Shown here: piece after piece, positions 61,136-64,000 of the stretch
How positions within the stretch are numbered: the stretch's first letter is position 1
Layout of the letters: each line of letters begins with the position of its first letter
NCBI RefSeq assembly: GCF_900583165.1
Contig: NZ_UTKY01000091.1
Coordinates: 1-64,000 of the forward strand
Source of the DNA: Pseudomonas viridiflava
GTDB lineage: Bacteria > Pseudomonadota > Gammaproteobacteria > Pseudomonadales > Pseudomonadaceae
Direction: 5' to 3'
DNA: 64,000 bases
The notes under the pieces: model-generated
What the model saw: only the letters and a program-made list of their open reading frames with translations
The model's database searches: none
What the model was told of the DNA's origin: nothing
Made by a program: the position numbers and the translations under genes

Positions 61136-62023
61136 ATGAACCACGACGTCATCATCACCTGCGCACTTACCGGTGCTGGCGACACGACCAGCCGCAGCCC
61201 CCACGTGCCGGTCACCCCCAAGCAAATCGCTGCCGCTGCGGTGGAAGCTGCCAAAGCCGGCGCCACCGTGGTGCACTGCCATGTGCGCGACCCGCACACC
61301 GGCAAATTCAGCCGCGACGTTGCGCTGTATCGCGAAGTAATGGAGCGCATCCGCGAGGCCGATATCGACATCATCGTCAACCTCACCGCCGGCATGGGTG
61401 GCGACCTGGAAATCGGCGGCGGCGAGAACCCGATGGAATTTGGCCCCAACACCGACCTGGTCGGCCCGTTGACCCGCCTCGCCCACGTTGAGGAACTGCT
61501 GCCGGAAATCTGCACCCTGGATTGCGGCACGCTGAACTTCGGCGATGGCGACACCATTTACGTGTCCACCCCGGCCCAATTGCGGGCTGGCGCCAAGCGC
61601 ATCCAGGAGCTGGGCGTTAAGCCTGAGTTGGAAATCTTCGACACCGGCCACCTGTGGTTTGCCAAGCAAATGATCAAGGAAGGCCTGCTGGATAACCCGC
61701 TGTTCCAACTGTGCCTGGGCATCCCCTGGGGCGCACCGGCCGACACCACCACCATGAAAGCCATGGTCGACAACCTGCCCGCCGATGCGGTGTGGGCCGG
61801 CTTTGGCATTGGCCGCATGCAAATGCCCATGGCGGCGCAGGCGGTGTTGCTGGGGGGCAATGTGCGGGTGGGGTTGGAAGACAACTTGTGGCTGGACAAG
61901 GGTGTGCTTGCGACCAATGGGCAGTTGGTGGAGCGGGCCAGTGAAATTCTCAGCCGCTTGGGTGCACGAGTCATGACCCCCGCAGAGGGCCGGGCAAAGA
62001 TGGGCCTCACCAAACGCCGCTGA
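61136..62023 (+). CDS. cdhC: BKACE-family 3-dehydrocarnitine cleavage enzyme CdhC
   Basis: A 295-residue TIM-barrel enzyme of the 3-keto-5-aminohexanoate cleavage family. It condenses 3-dehydrocarnitine with acetyl-CoA, giving acetoacetate and betainyl-CoA. Zinc ligands H48 and H50 lie in VVHCHVRDP, with HLWFAKQMIKEG and GFGIGRMQMPMAAQAVLLGGNVRVGLEDN typical of the family. It follows caiX by 73 bases, with AAGGA upstream. Confidence 0.95.
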   Translation: MNHDVIITCALTGAGDTTSRSPHVPVTPKQIAAAAVEAAKAGATVVHCHVRDPHTGKFSRDVALYREVMERIREADIDIIVNLTAGMGGDLEIGGGENPMEFGPNTDLVGPLTRLAHVEELLPEICTLDCGTLNFGDGDTIYVSTPAQLRAGAKRIQELGVKPELEIFDTGHLWFAKQMIKEGLLDNPLFQLCLGIPWGAPADTTTMKAMVDNLPADAVWAGFGIGRMQMPMAAQAVLLGGNVRVGLEDNLWLDKGVLATNGQLVERASEILSRLGARVMTPAEGRAKMGLTKRR

Positions 62024-62030
62024 TCAAAAT

Positions 62031-62117
62031 GTGGGAGGGGGCTTGCCCCCGATTGCGGTGTGTCAGCCCAAAATATAGTGACTGACACACCGCTATCGGG
62101 GGCAAGCCCCCTCCCAC
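62031..62117. repeat. REPIN, GTGGGAGGGGGC family, tail-to-tail layout
   Basis: Inverted copies at 62031-62053 and 62095-62117, inside the cdhC-cdhA gap of one operon. Confidence 0.9.
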
Positions 62118-62148
62118 AGGGGATTACCAACCTCTTTAGGAATGTGCC

Positions 62149-63114
62149 ATGAGTTTTATCACCGAAATCAAAACCTTCGCCGCACTTGGCAGCGGTGTCA
62201 TCGGCAGCGGCTGGGTATCCCGCGCCCTCGCCCACGGCCTTGATGTAATCGCCTGGGACCCGGCGCCAGGCGCTGAAGCCGCCCTGCGCAAACGCGTCGC
62301 CAACGCCTGGGGCGCGCTGGAGAAACAGGGCCTCGCACCCGGCGCATCCCAAGACCGCCTGCGCTTTGTCGCGACGATTGAAGAATGCGTAAAAGACGCC
62401 GACTTCATCCAGGAAAGCGCGCCAGAACGCCTGGAGCTGAAGCTGGAACTGCACAGCAAAATCAGCGCCGCTGCCAAGCCCAATGCGTTGATCGGCTCAA
62501 GCACTTCGGGCCTGCTGCCCAGTGAGTTCTACGCGAGCTCAACCCACCCTGAGCGCTGCGTGGTCGGCCACCCGTTCAACCCGGTTTACCTGCTGCCCTT
62601 GGTGGAAGTGGTCGGCGGCAAAAACACCGCGCCCGAGGCTATTCAAGCCGCGATCAAGGTGTACGAATCCCTCGGCATGCGCCCTTTGCATGTGCGCAAG
62701 GAGGTCCCCGGGTTTATCGCCGACCGCCTGCTCGAAGCGCTTTGGCGTGAGGCGTTGCACCTGGTGAATGACGGCGTGGCAACCACCGGCGAAATCGACG
62801 ATGCCATCCGTTTTGGCGCAGGGTTGCGCTGGTCGTTCATGGGCACCTTCCTGACCTACACCCTGGCGGGAGGTGATGCGGGGATGCGGCATTTCATGGC
62901 GCAGTTTGGTCCGGCGTTGCAGTTGCCGTGGACTTACCTGCCAGCGCCAGAACTGACGGACAAGCTGATTGACGATGTGGTCGACGGCACAAGCGATCAA
63001 CTGGGCACACACAGCATTTCGGCGCTGGAGCGCTATCGTGATGATTGCTTGTTGGCGGTGTTGGAAGCGGTAAAAACCACCAAGGCCAAACACGGTATGA
63101 CGTTCGCCGAATAA
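62149..63114 (+). CDS. cdhA: L-carnitine dehydrogenase CdhA
   Basis: A 321-residue NAD-dependent enzyme of the 3-hydroxyacyl-CoA dehydrogenase family that oxidises carnitine to 3-dehydrocarnitine. Rossmann motif GSGVIGSGWVSRALAHG at residues 14-30; catalytic E/H in QESAPERLELK and VVGHPFNPVYLLPLVEVVGG. The start follows AGGAA; the upstream REPIN ends 31 bases before it. It acts with CdhC and CdhB in the same operon. Confidence 0.96.
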   Translation: MSFITEIKTFAALGSGVIGSGWVSRALAHGLDVIAWDPAPGAEAALRKRVANAWGALEKQGLAPGASQDRLRFVATIEECVKDADFIQESAPERLELKLELHSKISAAAKPNALIGSSTSGLLPSEFYASSTHPERCVVGHPFNPVYLLPLVEVVGGKNTAPEAIQAAIKVYESLGMRPLHVRKEVPGFIADRLLEALWREALHLVNDGVATTGEIDDAIRFGAGLRWSFMGTFLTYTLAGGDAGMRHFMAQFGPALQLPWTYLPAPELTDKLIDDVVDGTSDQLGTHSISALERYRDDCLLAVLEAVKTTKAKHGMTFAE

Positions 63115-63119
63115 ACCAT

Positions 63120-63206
63120 GTGGGAGGGGGCTTGCTCCCGATTGCAGTGTGTCAGTCAATACATCTGTTACTGACCCACCGCTATCGGGAGCAAGCCCCC
63201 TCCCAC
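63120..63206. repeat. REPIN, GTGGGAGGGGGC family, tail-to-tail layout
   Basis: Inverted copies at 63120-63142 and 63184-63206 (both with GGGAGCAAG or its complement), between cdhA and cdhB. Confidence 0.9.
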
Positions 63207-63240
63207 ATTTTTGACCGAGTACTGATCCGGGATTTACGCC

Positions 63241-63726
63241 ATGCCTGCACTGACGACCTACACCACTGCAATCCATCCCGACTGGGTCGACTACAACGGC
63301 CACCTGCGCGATGCGTTCTACCTGTTGATCTTCAGCTACGCCACCGACGCGCTGATGGACAGCCTGGGTCTGGACAGCCAAAACCGCGAAGCCAGCGGCC
63401 ACTCACTGTTCACCCTGGAGCTGCACCTGAACTACCTGCACGAAGTCAAACTGGACGCCGAGGTCGAGGTGCGCACTCAACTGATCGAGCATGACGCCAA
63501 GCGCCTGCACCTCTATCACAGCCTGCATCTGGTGGGCGATGAAAAGGAGCTGGCAGGCAACGAACAGATGCTGTTGCACGTCGACCTCGCGGGCCCGCAA
63601 GCAGCCCCGTTCACCGAGACAACCCTGCAACGACTCACCGCCATCACCGCCGAGCAAACCGACCTGCCGCGCCCTGCCCTGCTCGGCCGCGTCATCGGCA
63701 TAAAAAAAGCCCCGATCAAGCCGTGA
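63241..63726 (+). CDS. cdhB: Betainyl-CoA thioesterase CdhB
   Basis: A 161-residue hot-dog-fold thioesterase (4HBT type) that hydrolyses betainyl-CoA to glycine betaine, completing carnitine breakdown. DWVDYNGHLRDAFYLLIFSYATDALMDSLG contains the acidic catalytic region; ELHLNYLHEVKLDAEVEVRTQL follows. It is the last gene of the operon and feeds betaine to GbcAB. Its stop codon lies within a hairpin. Confidence 0.93.
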   Translation: MPALTTYTTAIHPDWVDYNGHLRDAFYLLIFSYATDALMDSLGLDSQNREASGHSLFTLELHLNYLHEVKLDAEVEVRTQLIEHDAKRLHLYHSLHLVGDEKELAGNEQMLLHVDLAGPQAAPFTETTLQRLTAITAEQTDLPRPALLGRVIGIKKAPIKP

Positions 63727-63738
63727 CAGGATCGGGGC
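63702..63738 (-). terminator. Hairpin at the cdhB end with T-run on the minus strand
   Basis: Stem GCCCCGATC (63709-63717) / GATCGGGGC (63730-63738), preceded on the plus strand by seven A residues, which become a T-run in the leftward transcript. The structure therefore fits termination of a leftward transcript from 63740-63940 better than of cdhB itself, although cdhB may use it too. Confidence 0.65.
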
Positions 63739-63941
63739 AGAATGTTTTGTGTGAGCCGTACATCCCGAGGGTGACCAAACCTTCAAGCTGCTTGCTTGAG
63801 CTCAGTGTGCCTATTAGTGGTGCGGATAAATGGCCCGAAAACGACATGCTCATAGCCATCTGAGGCATTCGTGCAATCGGCCCTTGCCGAGCGCTTGGAC
63901 GGCTACCAAAATCCAGGTCAAACCCCGCTCCCTTCACCAGG
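63739..63941. other. Short region before the last gene; possible small leftward transcript
   Basis: No convincing gene. A leftward open frame of up to 78 codons spans 63716-63952 and ends inside the terminator hairpin, but its start has no good ribosome site and its product (…MSMSFSGHLSAPLIGTLSSSKQ…) is unknown to me. A small RNA or small protein is possible. Confidence 0.3.
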
Positions 63942-63950
63942 ATGAACGTC

Positions 63951-64000
63951 ATGATGCATGCGGATTTGATTGACCAGGATGACCTGCTGAGCCAACTGCG
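63951..64000 (+). CDS. Start of an unidentified gene, cut by the window end
   Basis: From ATG 63951 the frame reads MMHADLIDQDDLLSQL and runs open to the window end; AGGATGAA lies upstream as a plausible ribosome site. An in-frame ATG at 63942 (MNVMMHADL) is an alternative start. Too short to identify. Confidence 0.5.
   Translation, partial: MMHADLIDQDDLLSQL

Overview
The window is chromosomal DNA of a fluorescent Pseudomonas, most likely of the P. fluorescens complex. The evidence is the high-GC coding style, the dense Pseudomonas-type REP/REPIN repeats (core GTGGGAGGGGGCTTGCCCCC, second family GTAGGAGCGAGCTTGCTCGC), and a gene order I recall from the P. aeruginosa choline/betaine/carnitine region (fdhA-purU-soxGADB-glyA, ltaE, gbcB/gbcA, etf-dgcBA, cdhR/caiX-cdhCAB). 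Species cannot be fixed from this sequence alone. I saw no tRNA, rRNA or CRISPR array.

Layout. 1-127: the end of an IS3-family element inserted in a REP. 0.2-8 kb: housekeeping and signalling genes (rarD, a GcvR-type ACT protein, malate synthase glcB, a lone receiver, a cNMP/CBS/DUF294 protein with a DnaQ-type exonuclease). 8-13.4 kb: a FecI-FecR-TonB receptor-PepSY iron uptake and surface-signalling unit ending in a 56-residue membrane protein. 13.5-20.6 kb: a glutathione transferase, creBCD with a retropepsin-like protease upstream, a YihG-type acyltransferase, a DUF2780 protein and an orphan RskA-like protein. 20.6-29.7 kb: the sarcosine operon (glyA-soxBDAG-purU-fdhA, leftward). 30-33.3 kb: an unusual two-gene insertion, a 734-residue protein of unknown family with a LodB/QhpG/halogenase-like flavoprotein. 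33.3-38 kb: traX-like, ltaE, and divergent gbcB/gbcA. 38-38.8 kb: a gene-free stretch with five exact TTATCCACA boxes in degenerate repeats. 38.8-49.9 kb: a compact type II secretion-like cluster that mixes Gsp-like and PilN/PilO/PilP-like parts and contains an AA10 polysaccharide monooxygenase gene. 50-57.8 kb: etfB-etfA-dgcB-dgcA, a DUF5943 gene and a dipeptidase. 58-58.9 kb: two small genes. 59-63.7 kb: carnitine regulator and catabolic operon (cdhR; caiX-cdhC-cdhA-cdhB). The window ends a few codons into another gene.

How it works together. Carnitine is imported and converted to glycine betaine (caiX, cdhCAB). GbcA/GbcB demethylate betaine to dimethylglycine, DgcA/DgcB with a dedicated Etf pair give sarcosine, SoxBDAG gives glycine and one-carbon units, GlyA links glycine to serine, and PurU and FdhA handle formyl-THF and formaldehyde. 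LtaE adds another glycine/threonine link. The two large interruptions of this catabolic block, the flavoprotein pair and the secretion cluster, are the best candidates for undescribed biology. Other points of interest are paired GTCGC direct repeats upstream of gbcA, gbcB and caiX, and a missing cluster cysteine in DgcA.
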